Shown here: in pieces, positions 1 through 8,272 of the stretch
Layout: every line of letters begins with the position of its first letter
Position numbering within the stretch: the first letter of the stretch is position 1
Assembly (NCBI RefSeq): GCF_046058945.1
Contig: NZ_CP175511.1
Coordinates: 310,001-374,000, forward strand
Direction: 5' to 3'
From: Brochothrix campestris
Lineage (GTDB): Bacteria > Bacillota > Bacilli > Lactobacillales > Listeriaceae
DNA: 64,000 nt
Program-made: the position numbers and the translations under genes
Notes under the pieces: model-generated
Databases searched by the model: none
What the model was told of the DNA's origin: nothing
The model's input: the letters and a program-made list of their open reading frames with translations, nothing else

Positions 1-996
1 AGGGTCTACAGGGTCAACTGGGTTAGATAATGGATTAGCTTTTACATCAGCTAAAGCACTATTGATTGCATCAATGTGTTCTTGGAATACTTTTTCATTA
101 GTTGAAGTGTTATCCACCAAGGTACGTGCTTGTACTTGAGGGTTATCAGTTAATGCTTGTTCACCTGATTTGATTGCTGTGTCTAAAGCGTCCACATATT
201 TTGCTTGATACTTATCTTTATCCAAGTATGTCTTAGCTTCTGTGATTGTTTCCTTTAGTACAGGTCTATTTTCTTCGTCAATAGTTGGTGGTAGTGTGTC
301 AGATAATCTATCTAGTGGCACTACTAATGTCATCTTGCCAGCTCCGTCATTAAATAGTTCTGCTTTTTTAAATGAAAGGAGAGAATAATATTCAGTAGGT
401 TGACCATTTACTAGTATAGGATTATGCAGATTTTTAATTACTTCTTGTGAATCAAGTAAAAGCCCATAATTAGTGGTATCAACTCCTATTGTAGTTAAAT
501 CTACAAAAAATCCAGATTCCACATCAAAATAGTATTTATCTTCCTTCAAAGTGGCGAGAACTTCACCAGTTTCTTTATCTGTGAAGGTGAAATCTATATC
601 GACATAATTATTAATACCTATATGTTCTTCTCTGTCATCAGCATACCAAAACCCATCACTTCCTAAATGGTAGGTTCTTTCTACTTCTGTTGGAGTCTCT
701 GAGTCGTTCTCTGATATCTCAGGGACTTGTGGTTCAACTGCAACTGGTGCTTCTGATTCTAATTTAGGTGTTTCGGAAGCTACTGGTACTTCTTTTTCTG
801 TAGCTGTTTGTTCTGTTTCTTGGTTAGCTTGATTGCTCGTTGTTGTCTCATTTGTTTCTTGAGCTAACACGGAAGTTAAAGGGAGTGCTAAACTTGATAA
901 TACGAGTCCACAGATTAGTAAGTGGGCTGTTACTTTCTTAGCTCTAATTCCTTGTTTTGCCAAACCTTCGGCTTGTGTTCGTTTTGAATCTGTCAT
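1..996 (-). CDS. Secreted surface protein, N-terminal part (C-terminus beyond window)
   Basis: The reverse strand is open from an ATG at 996 to the window edge, giving 332 codons without a stop. The N-terminus has a charged stretch, a hydrophobic core and a cleavage-like LTSVLAQE, which is a Gram-positive signal peptide. A Glu/Thr/Pro-rich linker follows (about residues 45-100), then a globular part and, near residues 250-320, a helical FIVAR-like segment with AKTYLDKDKYQAKY. The visible part ends in a VDPVDP repeat, typical of the wall-spanning stalk of LPXTG proteins. The anchor itself is not in the window. A weak GAGG ribosome site precedes the start. The protein is probably an adhesin or matrix-binding protein of the accessory region; the ligand cannot be inferred. 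Confidence 0.75.
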   Translation of the reverse strand, partial: MTDSKRTQAEGLAKQGIRAKKVTAHLLICGLVLSSLALPLTSVLAQETNETTTSNQANQETEQTATEKEVPVASETPKLESEAPVAVEPQVPEISENDSETPTEVERTYHLGSDGFWYADDREEHIGINNYVDIDFTFTDKETGEVLATLKEDKYYFDVESGFFVDLTTIGVDTTNYGLLLDSQEVIKNLHNPILVNGQPTEYYSLLSFKKAELFNDGAGKMTLVVPLDRLSDTLPPTIDEENRPVLKETITEAKTYLDKDKYQAKYVDALDTAIKSGEQALTDNPQVQARTLVDNTSTNEKVFQEHIDAINSALADVKANPLSNPVDPVDP

Positions 997-1335
997 TATT
1001 ATTATACCGTCCTCAATTTACCACCTTTCCTCACATGAATATTTTCTCATGTGGGTAATTGAAAAGCAAACGATTTTTAGTATATGAGACTGTTTAAATT
1101 AGTTAGGAGTAGCTAGGTTAGGTTTAATTATATTCAAAAATAGAAAGTACCCTAACTCACTTACTAGGGGTGCTTAAGCTATTCCTTCTAATTAGTAATT
1201 GTGGCATTGTAAGCGAGCGAGTGCTAGTCTTTAAATGTAGAATGGTGTTATCTTCGAATAGTTGATTGTAGTATAATAAATTACAAGAACAACTGTGAGT
1301 AAAGCTATATTAATGATTCTAATAAGGAGACTACC
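997..1335. other. Intergenic region between surface protein and RT
   Basis: No gene is seen. A short hairpin (CACATGA at 1032-1038 pairing with TCATGTG at 1047-1053) lies just upstream of the surface-protein start. One copy of a 67-bp repeat that recurs after the RT gene lies at 1186-1252. A TATAAT at about 1271-1276 is the likely -10 box of the RT gene. Confidence 0.5.
1186..1252 (+). repeat. Left copy of direct repeat flanking the RT gene
   Basis: This 67-bp stretch aligns without gaps to 2881-2947 with 50 of 67 identical bases. The best-conserved core reads GAGCGAGT, then TTTAAATGTA, and ends in GTTATC. It lies upstream of the predicted RT promoter. It could be an ancient insertion boundary, a non-coding RNA gene of the RT system, or the relic of a related gene end. 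Confidence 0.6.
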
Positions 1336-2886
1336 ATGAAAAAAACTAGAAAAAGTATTATAGAAATGACAAATAATGAGGCAAAAGCTTTTTTGTTAAA
1401 AAGTGAAAGTTATATAACCTCAAGTCTTCCAGTTTATCTTGATATGGGAGCAATATTGAATGTCGCCAAAGACATGTTGAAGAAAAAAAGCATTCAAAAA
1501 CTTAGTATAGATGATAAGAAAAAGCAATTATCAACCCATGAAAATGTTAATCACCTAATTTTAGCTAATAAAGATGGTAATTATGCTTGGAGGCCTATTG
1601 AGTTAATACATCCTTTACTTTATGTAGATTTGGTTAATCTTATTACAAAGAAGGATGATTGGAAAGTGATCTGTGAAAGAGTTAAACAACTTCATACAGA
1701 TTCTTTAGTTGAGTGTATTTCACTTCCAATAGAGTCACGTTCGGAAAAGAGTGACAAAGCAGAAGTTATCTTAAATTGGTGGGAAAATTTAGAACAGGCA
1801 CAAATTAGACATGCTATTAAGTATGAGTATTGTGGTCATACAGATGTATCTAATTGCTATGATTCAATCTATACACACACTATTTCGTGGGCTATCCACA
1901 CAAAAGAGTGGGCTAAATTGTCAGAAAATAGAAGTCAACATAAAGGTATTGGTAATAAAATTGATGCAAAGATAACACATATGAGGCATGGTCAAACAAA
2001 TGGAATTCCTCAAGGTAGTGTTTTAATGGATTTTATTGCCGAAGTTGTGTTAAGCTATGCTGATTCAAAGTTAACAGCTAGTTTAAAGGAGTTAAATTTA
2101 TCAGACTTTTATATTATGAGATACAGAGATGATTATAGGATTTTTTCTAATAGTAAAGATACTGTTGAAAGGATTATTAAGGCACTATCTGAAACCTTAG
2201 CTGAAATAAATATGAAACTCAATACAAGTAAGACTTTTATTTCTAGTGACATAATTAAAGATGCTATTAAGCCAGATAAATTATATTGGGACGTAAAGCG
2301 TTCTAGTCTAGAGTATAAAGAATCAGGTAAGATAGCCTTCAAATTGAGTATTCAAAAACATTTGATTCAAATTAAACTATTAGCTGATAAGTACCCCCAT
2401 TCTGGAAGCATAAGACGTGCATTATCTGATATATATAAGTATAGAATTAGTGAATTAGACTCCACACCTAATGATATAAATCAGCTTATTAGTATAACAA
2501 TAGATATAATGATGAAAAATCCCAATACAATCGAACATTGTGTTGTGATATTAAGTAAATTAGTGACTTTAATTGAGAAGGATAGGATATCAGACATCAT
2601 TGATAAGATAACTTGTAAATTTGAGTCTACACCGAATACAGATTTTGTAGAACTATGGCTTCAACGGCTTTCGATAGTTGATGACAGAGATAAAGCATAT
2701 AACTCAAAAATTTGTAAAAAAATTAAAAACCCCAGTGAAAACTCTCTGTGGAATTCAGATTGGCTTATTGATGGATTTGATGAATCAAAAGTCATAAATG
2801 AAGAATATATTAACGATATGAAGATTACTATGTTACCTAATGAAATTGATTTGTTTGGGAATATATTTAATTCAAATGATTTCTAA
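1336..2886 (+). CDS. Abi/DRT-type reverse transcriptase (antiphage candidate)
   Basis: The 516-aa protein has the reverse-transcriptase core. The motif A region is TDVSNCYDSIYTHTI, with the catalytic Asp at about residue 170. The motif B region is NGIPQGS, and the motif C box is YRDD at residues 263-266, so the active site looks intact. The SIYTHTI form and the helical C-terminal half (about residues 320-516, with NTDFVELWLQRLS) are typical of abortive-infection and defence-associated RTs (AbiK, AbiA and UG/DRT groups), not of group II intron or retron RTs. No maturase, endonuclease or retron msr/msd is seen. GGAG precedes the ATG by about 8 bases. The gene stands alone between the surface protein and a plasmid rep gene, flanked by 67-bp repeats. 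The role in phage defence is inferred from family; the exact DRT/UG subtype is not settled. Confidence 0.85.
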   Translation: MKKTRKSIIEMTNNEAKAFLLKSESYITSSLPVYLDMGAILNVAKDMLKKKSIQKLSIDDKKKQLSTHENVNHLILANKDGNYAWRPIELIHPLLYVDLVNLITKKDDWKVICERVKQLHTDSLVECISLPIESRSEKSDKAEVILNWWENLEQAQIRHAIKYEYCGHTDVSNCYDSIYTHTISWAIHTKEWAKLSENRSQHKGIGNKIDAKITHMRHGQTNGIPQGSVLMDFIAEVVLSYADSKLTASLKELNLSDFYIMRYRDDYRIFSNSKDTVERIIKALSETLAEINMKLNTSKTFISSDIIKDAIKPDKLYWDVKRSSLEYKESGKIAFKLSIQKHLIQIKLLADKYPHSGSIRRALSDIYKYRISELDSTPNDINQLISITIDIMMKNPNTIEHCVVILSKLVTLIEKDRISDIIDKITCKFESTPNTDFVELWLQRLSIVDDRDKAYNSKICKKIKNPSENSLWNSDWLIDGFDESKVINEEYINDMKITMLPNEIDLFGNIFNSNDF

Positions 2887-2947
2887 TTGCTAGATTCGAC
2901 GTTGTAAAGGAGCGAGTATTAGTGTTTAAATGTAAAATATCGTTATC
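2881..2947 (+). repeat. Right copy of direct repeat flanking the RT gene
   Basis: This is the partner of 1186-1252. It starts exactly at the last Phe codon and the stop codon of the RT gene, so the RT gene end is inside the repeat. Confidence 0.6.
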
Positions 2948-3085
2948 AGTTTAAACTGTCAGTGTACGTCTTTTTGCGCTGTTTTGGAGACTGTGTTTGT
3001 GGTCGGTACTCGAGAGTGAGAGTATGAATTGGATAAGTGAGTTATTTGGCTATATACTTTTTCAGGTTGTGCAATCAGATTTTTA

Positions 3086-3099
3086 TACTACGACCCCCT
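3086..3099 (+). other. dso-like nick site of pMV158-family plasmids (plus strand)
   Basis: The bases TACTACGACCCCCT match the nick region of the pMV158/pLS1 family double-strand origin, where Rep cuts TACTACG/AC (expected here between 3092 and 3093). A perfect 18-bp palindrome, TTTTGTTCATGAACAAAA, follows at 3106-3123. The rep gene at 3667-4422 is on the other strand, so this copy is downstream of rep and in opposite orientation, unlike the usual plasmid layout. Confidence 0.6.
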
Positions 3100-3488
3100 A
3101 TGCGATTTTGTTCATGAACAAAAAGTGTCTGTAAGCTATATGGCTCAAGGGGTTCGGGGTTTAATTTCAAGGGAATCGTTCGTACCAAGGGTTTGACCTA
3201 GGTTTTAAATTATAAAAGCTTATATACCATAGGTTTGAGTGGGGAGGAGATTATCAAACTCGCTTCATTGTACTATTCAGTGGCGAGATATCATCTGTCT
3301 CGGTTAGTTACTTATAAGGCTTAGCTTTTAAATGGTTGGATCGGTTAACTTCTGTCATCGAACCTCACAAATTAGACTTGGTTTTCAAGTTATCAAAGAG
3401 GGCAGAGTTTATTTGCCTTCTGAGTAAGTAGTACCTGTCCTAAACGAAATGGTTTACTTATCGGTATAAGAGTTTAAAATACAAGATT

Positions 3489-3523
3489 AAACCCACAGTC
3501 TACTTAGTAGAATCTGTGGGTTT
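3489..3523. terminator. Hairpin downstream of rep
   Basis: AAACCCACAG and CTGTGGGTTT form a 10-bp stem. It lies about 145 bases beyond the stop of the reverse-strand rep gene and could end its transcript. T-runs are weak on both sides. Apart from the dso-like site and this hairpin, the stretch 2948-3666 shows no gene. Confidence 0.5.
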
Positions 3524-3666
3524 ATATTAAATTAATTATCTAGCTCTATCTCATTTGAATCTGTTGAAATGAGTTATTTACCAAACTGAGTATGATTATT
3601 ACCAATACTAATTAGGTGTAATCAAGCGTAAATCAATTAATTTTTTATTAGTGAAATGTCTCTTAC

Positions 3667-4422
3667 TTATACTTGTACCGAGTACTGACATTCGTATGAT
3701 TCTTGGTATTCCTTAACACCTAAGGCTTGTAATTCTGCGTTTTTTTGACTCTTTTTGTACTCTTCAATTGTAGTTATAGTTGGAAGGCATAGAGCTGACT
3801 CAAGTTGAATTTCATCTACCTGTAAGACTTCCTTTCTTTTATCTCGACTATGTCTATAGCTTGTAACGAATTGATTGATAAGAGTGTGTTTAGTATTGAT
3901 AACTCTGCTCCAATTTGATGTTTCTTTATCTGCATATTGACAGAGTCGCCAGAACTCTTGAATGTCATTTTCTATGATGAATGCTCGTATTTCTTTTAAA
4001 ATCTCATTCATCTCTGTTTTTGTTGGCTTCAGTAGTTCTTCAATATCAAGACCGTTATAAGACTCAATCTCTTGTTGGTCATATTGATATTTTTCTTTAT
4101 CTGATTTATTACTATGAGTAAAGTGAACAACTGAACCAACGAGTGAAACACAGACTTGAGGATTTGGAGCACGTAGTTTACCAGTTAGTTTAAGCATTTG
4201 CTGATAAGACTTCAGTAGAGAAAATTTGATAACTACATGATAATGTGGTTTTAGAATACAACCATTAACATCTACATCTTTATCATGTAGTGGACTATGT
4301 GCCCAAGGGACACCAGTCTCTGTTAATATCTCTTTCCAGTTTTCTGGTGCACTATCTAGATAAATGATAAGTGTCCAATTTCTTGCTCTAAGACCTGCAT
4401 TCTTCTTTTTGTTATGCATCAT
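3667..4422 (-). CDS. Rolling-circle plasmid replication initiator, Rep_2/RepB (pMV158) family
   Basis: The 251-aa protein matches the Rep_2 layout: an N-terminal WTLIIYLDS strand, SPLHDKDV, then the metal-binding KPHYHVV motif (HxH) and a KYQYD segment. It would nick the double-strand origin and start rolling-circle replication. At the place where family members usually show RY-x2-H, with the presumed nucleophilic Tyr, this protein reads VVHFTHS, so the Tyr may be missing. The length suits the family (about 200-250 aa). AGAGG lies 7 bases before the start. No copG-like repressor gene precedes it. A dso-like site on the same strand lies upstream at 4633-4647. It probably belongs to an integrated plasmid. 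Confidence 0.8.
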   Translation of the reverse strand: MMHNKKKNAGLRARNWTLIIYLDSAPENWKEILTETGVPWAHSPLHDKDVDVNGCILKPHYHVVIKFSLLKSYQQMLKLTGKLRAPNPQVCVSLVGSVVHFTHSNKSDKEKYQYDQQEIESYNGLDIEELLKPTKTEMNEILKEIRAFIIENDIQEFWRLCQYADKETSNWSRVINTKHTLINQFVTSYRHSRDKRKEVLQVDEIQLESALCLPTITTIEEYKKSQKNAELQALGVKEYQESYECQYSVQV

Positions 4423-4632
4423 TATTGCCTCTTTTCTTTAAATTTTTTATAACTCAAGTCCTTACTACACATTAATTTCTCTTTAAAAGGGCGTCGATTG
4501 CTTTAAGGGCTTGGTTTCTTATTAGGAAACCAGTGTTAATCCCTTGATACACTCGACTTTTCACATTAAAAACGGTGGAATCCTTTGAGAGAGTTAAGGT
4601 GTAGCGGGTTTCAGAGACGTTCAAAATTTTTT

Positions 4633-4647
4633 AGGGGGTCGTAGTTT
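4633..4647 (-). other. dso-like nick site upstream of rep (minus strand)
   Basis: The reverse strand reads AAACTACGACCCCCT, sharing ACTACGACCCCCT with the plus-strand site at 3086. It lies about 210 bases upstream of rep on the same strand, which is the standard place of the pMV158-family origin. The first base of TACTACG is changed to A. Confidence 0.55.
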
Positions 4648-5837
4648 CATAAGGCATCAAAGAATGTTATTAAAAACTGCGACTAGCCCCAAATACCCCA
4701 CTAGAGAGCATTTCTAATTGACTTCGACTTCAATGCCTTTAAAAATCATCTAGACGTCACCTTGAAGCTTGTATAGCTTTTACTTAGTACTAGTTGTACA
4801 TTTTCCTTAAACAAGAACTTATGAAGAAAAATCATACAACTTGTACTCATCTGTTGAGCGGTTCTACTCAGTGGCTATCACCTCCTTAAATGGTTAACTA
4901 TGCTTTGTTAACTTGTATAAATGTTACTGTTTCTTTAGTACTTCTATAGTATTCAAAACATCTAAATAAATGTCAAAAAAAGTTTAATCCCTACAAATCA
5001 ACATCTGATGCTTTTTAGAGCACCTAGCTATGTCGTATTTCTATCTATCCTAAAGCATCCAGCTCTCATTAAAATTTTTCTGACTATGTATCTAACTGTT
5101 TACTAAATTACATCTGACTGCTGTATCTAGGCTTACCATCTTTATACCTCGAAAAGGTATCAGGAGTAATACGTCTGTTCTACAGTAGGACTTGATGGGG
5201 TCTATCTAGCTTTGGGCAGGGTAATGCGTAGCCTGTTAGCTTTATTACTCTATCTATTAGGTATAATGTAGCTTGAATTATCTATGGGAAATATAGAAAG
5301 TTATATTTGAGGGTTAGCCTTGTGGTTTAACTTAGTTTTGCAGGAAGTAAGGTTGATTTGGTCATTTCAGTTATGGTTCACATTGGATGTTGGGTTTATG
5401 ATGAGATAGGACTGACCGATTATTTATTTGTACGATTATCTAGGCATCTGAACTCGAAATAAGTTGTAAATGAGAGTTATCATTTACAGTTTATTATGCA
5501 AATCAGTTTAGCTAGATGGTCAAAAGCAGACATCTATTTTGCAATCAGTTTATCTATATTATGAAAAGCTTATTTATGCTTTAGAATCAGCATAGCTAAG
5601 ATATAGAAAAGTAGTTCTAATTGCAAGAATAATCTAAGGTGCTAAAATTACACTATTAATAGAAGAAAGTGGTATTTAATTTGATGAGTTGTAAGAGACT
5701 TAGAGGTGATAAGAAGCTTTGCGATAGCAAATAAGGCATGTTGGGTTTGGGTTCTTGTTGTTTGTCTGAAATTCATCTTGTGGAAGTTGAAAGATGAATT
5801 GTTCTGACTGCGAATAATGCCACTATCTTAGTGAGGG

Positions 5838-5896
5838 CACACACTTTTTTTCTCCCTGTACCTGTTTCGGTATGAATTTCCAAAAAAATGTGTGTG
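5838..5896. repeat. Long inverted repeat (about 14-bp arms, 30-nt loop)
   Basis: The arms CACACACTTTTTTT and AAAAAAATGTGTGTG pair with one bulged base. A structured origin (single-strand origin or oriT) or a terminator is possible; nothing nearby decides it. Confidence 0.4.
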
Positions 5897-6650
5897 GGGG
5901 GTGGTGAAAATTCATCCTTGGCAAGATGAAAAATCAAAGTTAAATTTCATATTGCCTAATGTGAGTATGAAAAAACGCTCTAGCTGATTTAGCAAGAAGG
6001 AGTTACTTTTCACGTTAAGAGGGGGGCACAGGCTCCAGTACCCTAAGAGATCGGTTCTCGTTCTAAATTTGGATTAGTTGCTTTAGAACGGAAGGGAAGA
6101 AAGAACGAGTTACAAATAAAGGCTTAAAATGCCAAATAAGAAATCAAAGGACATCATTAAGAGGTTGTTTAAGAAGTGGTTTGAGTTATTAGTTACTATT
6201 TAGTCTGATAGGTCTTTAACAACAAGTGAAGAAAATCCATTGAAATACAATCGTGAGCTTTGAGGTACAAGAAAGGGAATATACCTTTAGAAAGAGTTGA
6301 TTCTGTCTTGATTCAAAAACTATTTGAGGGTGGAACTATCTACTTAATCATGACAACTGACCTTTTTGAGACAGAAAGATAGAGGATATATAAACATCTA
6401 ATCAAAATATTCAACCATCTAGCCTAATTTCACTAGACAAGCGTTTGAATAAATGCTATACTTTGTTAGTAATCAATACAAGTAGAGATATATTGAAAGA
6501 GATAGTGCGAATGTGTTCTTGCTATTAATTTCTATATGTAACCAAATAGTTTCCTGAAAGACTAAGTTGTAATCAATTCTAATTGGTTATGGATGACTTA
6601 AGTCTTATTTAATTTTATGTAAGAATATCAAATCGGGTCTCTGGCTGAAA

Positions 6651-6701
6651 CTCAAAATCCTGTGACCGCAAGGTCGTGTCGGTTCGACCCCGACCGCCGG
6701 T
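6651..6701 (+). tRNA. 3' fragment of tRNA-Leu (CAA), probable attachment-site remnant
   Basis: The sequence from the anticodon loop (CTCAAAA) through the 3' anticodon stem (TCCTG), the long variable arm (GACCGCAAGGTC) and T arm (GTCGG-TTCGACC-CCGAC) to the acceptor strand CGCCGGT matches the 3' half of a Leu tRNA. The 5' half is absent: the bases before the loop read TGAAA instead of the CAGGA needed to pair. A terminator follows directly. This is the usual scar where an integrative element has recombined into the 3' half of a tRNA gene. Host DNA should then lie to the right and the element to the left. Confidence 0.75.
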
Positions 6702-6707
6702 ATACTT

Positions 6708-6749
6708 AGAACCCCAACACTTTTCGGAGTGTGAGAGGGTTCTTTTTTT
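6708..6749 (+). terminator. Rho-independent terminator after tRNA-Leu fragment
   Basis: AGAACCCC pairs with GAGGGTTCT around an inner CACTTTTCGGAGTG hairpin and is followed by seven T. It is the expected terminator of the original tRNA gene. Confidence 0.8.
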
Positions 6750-6789
6750 GCGTATAAAAAGAATTGATAGACCATTTCCACTCAGAGAT

Positions 6790-6816
6790 GATTCACTTAA
6801 CTCAGTTAAGTGAATC
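6790..6816. repeat. Near-perfect 27-bp palindrome
   Basis: Two 13-bp arms (GATTCACTTAACT and its exact complement) flank one central C. There is no T-run. It may be an operator or recombination site; no neighbouring gene explains it. Confidence 0.5.
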
Positions 6817-7017
6817 GGATTCGATATTATCAATTTTTCAAATTATAGAACCAAACATCTGTATTCGTTATAATAAAGGTGTAGAATAGTTGGTTGGTTT
6901 GTTTGCATGAACTAGTTTTCTATATAATACAACGAATATTGGATAGGCTACACTAAGTTAGACAGAATAAATGAGGGCTTGTAAACTAAGACTACTAATA
7001 AAAAGGAGTGTGCTACT

Positions 7018-7299
7018 ATGCCACGTCAACGTCGAACATTTACGCCTGAATTTAAACTGCAAATGGTGAAGCTTTATGAAAATGGAAAGTCACGTGCTGA
7101 TATTGCTCGTGAATATGATTTAACCCCTTCGGGATTAGATAAATGGATTAAAAATCCTCAAGCTACTGGCTCGTTCGCAGCTAAAGATAATCGAACAGAA
7201 GATGAAATAGAACTAGATAAATTACGTAAAGAAAATCAGCGGTTACTAATGGAGAATGATATTTTAAAGCAAGCGGCGCTGATCATGGGACGAAAATAA
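7018..7299 (+). CDS. IS3-family transposase OrfA (HTH protein), copy 1
   Basis: This 93-aa protein has the helix-turn-helix of IS3 OrfA (RADIAREYDLTPSGLDKWIKN) and ends in the leucine-rich coiled coil that binds OrfB (RLLMENDILKQAA). AAGGAG precedes the ATG. OrfB follows directly in another frame. The protein is identical to copy 2 at 18984-19265. Confidence 0.85.
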   Translation: MPRQRRTFTPEFKLQMVKLYENGKSRADIAREYDLTPSGLDKWIKNPQATGSFAAKDNRTEDEIELDKLRKENQRLLMENDILKQAALIMGRK

Positions 7300-7301
7300 A
7301 T

Positions 7302-8147
7302 GTGATTCGTAATAACGCTCACCTTTATTCGGTATCAGCAATGTGTGCCGTCCTCGAGATTAAAAGGAGCACCTATTATTATCATATAAATTTAGATGCC
7401 ACTTCGCAGCGAAAAACAGAGGACATCGCACTTTTAAAAGAAATTGAACGGATTTTCAAAGAAAGCCGTAATAATTAGGGTACGCGTAAAATCAAAAGAG
7501 AATTATTAAAGTTAGCTGAACCTAAACATGTATCAAGACGCCGAATTAGCCGCATAATGCATTCGTTAGGTTTAGTTTCAAACGACACTGTGGCTCAATT
7601 TAAACCGCAAAAATCACGTTCGAATGAGGCACTTATAAGAAACGAGTTAAAACGTGCGTTCATTCAAGAAAAAGAATTAGCTGTCGTTGTAAGTGATTTA
7701 ACATACGTTCGTGTCGGTGGAAAGTGGCATTATGTATGTTTATTTGTAGACCTTTTCAATCGTGAAATTATTGGACATAGTGTAGGAGAAAACAAGACTG
7801 CAAGTCTTGTCTATGAAGCATTAGCAAGCATTTCTGCAAATTTAAATGACATACAGCTGTTTCACACGGATCGAGGGAAAGAATTTGATAATCGGTTGAT
7901 TGATGAAGCGCTTGAAACATTTAATATTCAACGTTCACTAAGTATGAAGGGTTGTCCTAACGATAACGCTGTAGCGGAAGCAACATTCAAAGTGTTTAAA
8001 ACAGAATTCGCAAACCAAGCTCACTTTTCCAATCTTAATCAGCTGGAACTTGAATTAAATGATTACGTTCATTGGTTTAATAACATCCGTATTCATGGAA
8101 CATTGGGTTATTTAACGCCTACCGAATTTAAATTACAGCCCTTATAA
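7302..8147 (+). pseudogene. IS3-family transposase OrfB, nonsense-mutated, copy 1
   Basis: The frame runs from a GTG at 7302 and carries the rve integrase core (DLTYVR, HTDRGKEF, and WFNNIRIHGTL near the end), but codon 7476-7478 is TAG. In relatives this place holds the Tyr of the YG-x-R-K/R-I segment, so a TAT/TAC to TAG change is likely. A second change gives GCPNDNAVAEA where copy 2 has GCPYDNAVAEA. A 196-aa fragment could restart at 7557 but lacks the N-terminal domain. Confidence 0.8.
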
Positions 8148-8235
8148 TTTTTGTTCAATTTACTGTTGCCATTCCAAAGCAACAGTGTTAAAACAATGGT
8201 ATCTCTATCTTATAATAATCTAATGATATAAAATT

Positions 8236-8271
8236 AAAACCACCAATCTAAATTTAGATTGGTGGTTTTAA
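8236..8271. terminator. Bidirectional terminator
   Basis: AAAACCACCAATCTAAA pairs with its complement and is flanked by T-rich DNA on both sides. It ends the reverse-strand secreted protein gene that stops at 8273. Confidence 0.8.
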
Positions 8272-8272
8272 T

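Larger units (their letters stand above)
4423..6650. other. Long AT-rich non-coding tract with several hairpins
   Basis: No credible gene or homology was found in about 2.2 kb. It holds a dso-like site (4633-4647), a 10-bp inverted repeat AATTCATCTT/AAGATGAATT (5770-5800) and a long imperfect stem CACACACTTTTTTT / AAAAAAATGTGTGTG (5838-5896). Other features are a G-run GGGGGG near 6022 and nested inverted repeats around 6050-6120 (CGTTCTAAA/TTTAGAACG). On the reverse strand near 4880 a strong AAGGAGGTGA site is followed only by a five-codon frame. Such structure suggests origins of replication or transfer, or decayed genes, but none can be named. Confidence 0.4.
6940..8176 (+). mobile_element. 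IS3-family element, copy 1
   Basis: The 1237-bp unit is bounded by imperfect inverted repeats that start TGGATAGGC on the left and TGGAATGGC (read inward) on the right. It carries orfA and a broken orfB. The same 1237-bp unit occurs at 18906-20142 with about six base differences. No target duplication is seen. Confidence 0.85.

Noticed and set aside
1020..1335. A retron msr/msd upstream of the RT
   Set aside because: No long inverted a1/a2 repeats or branching-G hairpin layout is seen, and the RT motifs are of Abi/DRT type.
2133..2342. 69-codon reverse frame inside the RT gene
   Set aside because: It is a shadow of the RT reading frame without its own ribosome site.
6010..6130. An ICE-type oriT around the GGGGGG run
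   Set aside because: A C-run next to a short inverted repeat is suggestive, but the nick motif could not be matched to a named family with confidence.
6615..6833. 72-codon reverse frame over the tRNA-Leu fragment
   Set aside because: It is the antisense of the tRNA and terminator; the GGRGRTDTTLRSQDFEF type of sequence is a known false protein from tRNA-Leu.
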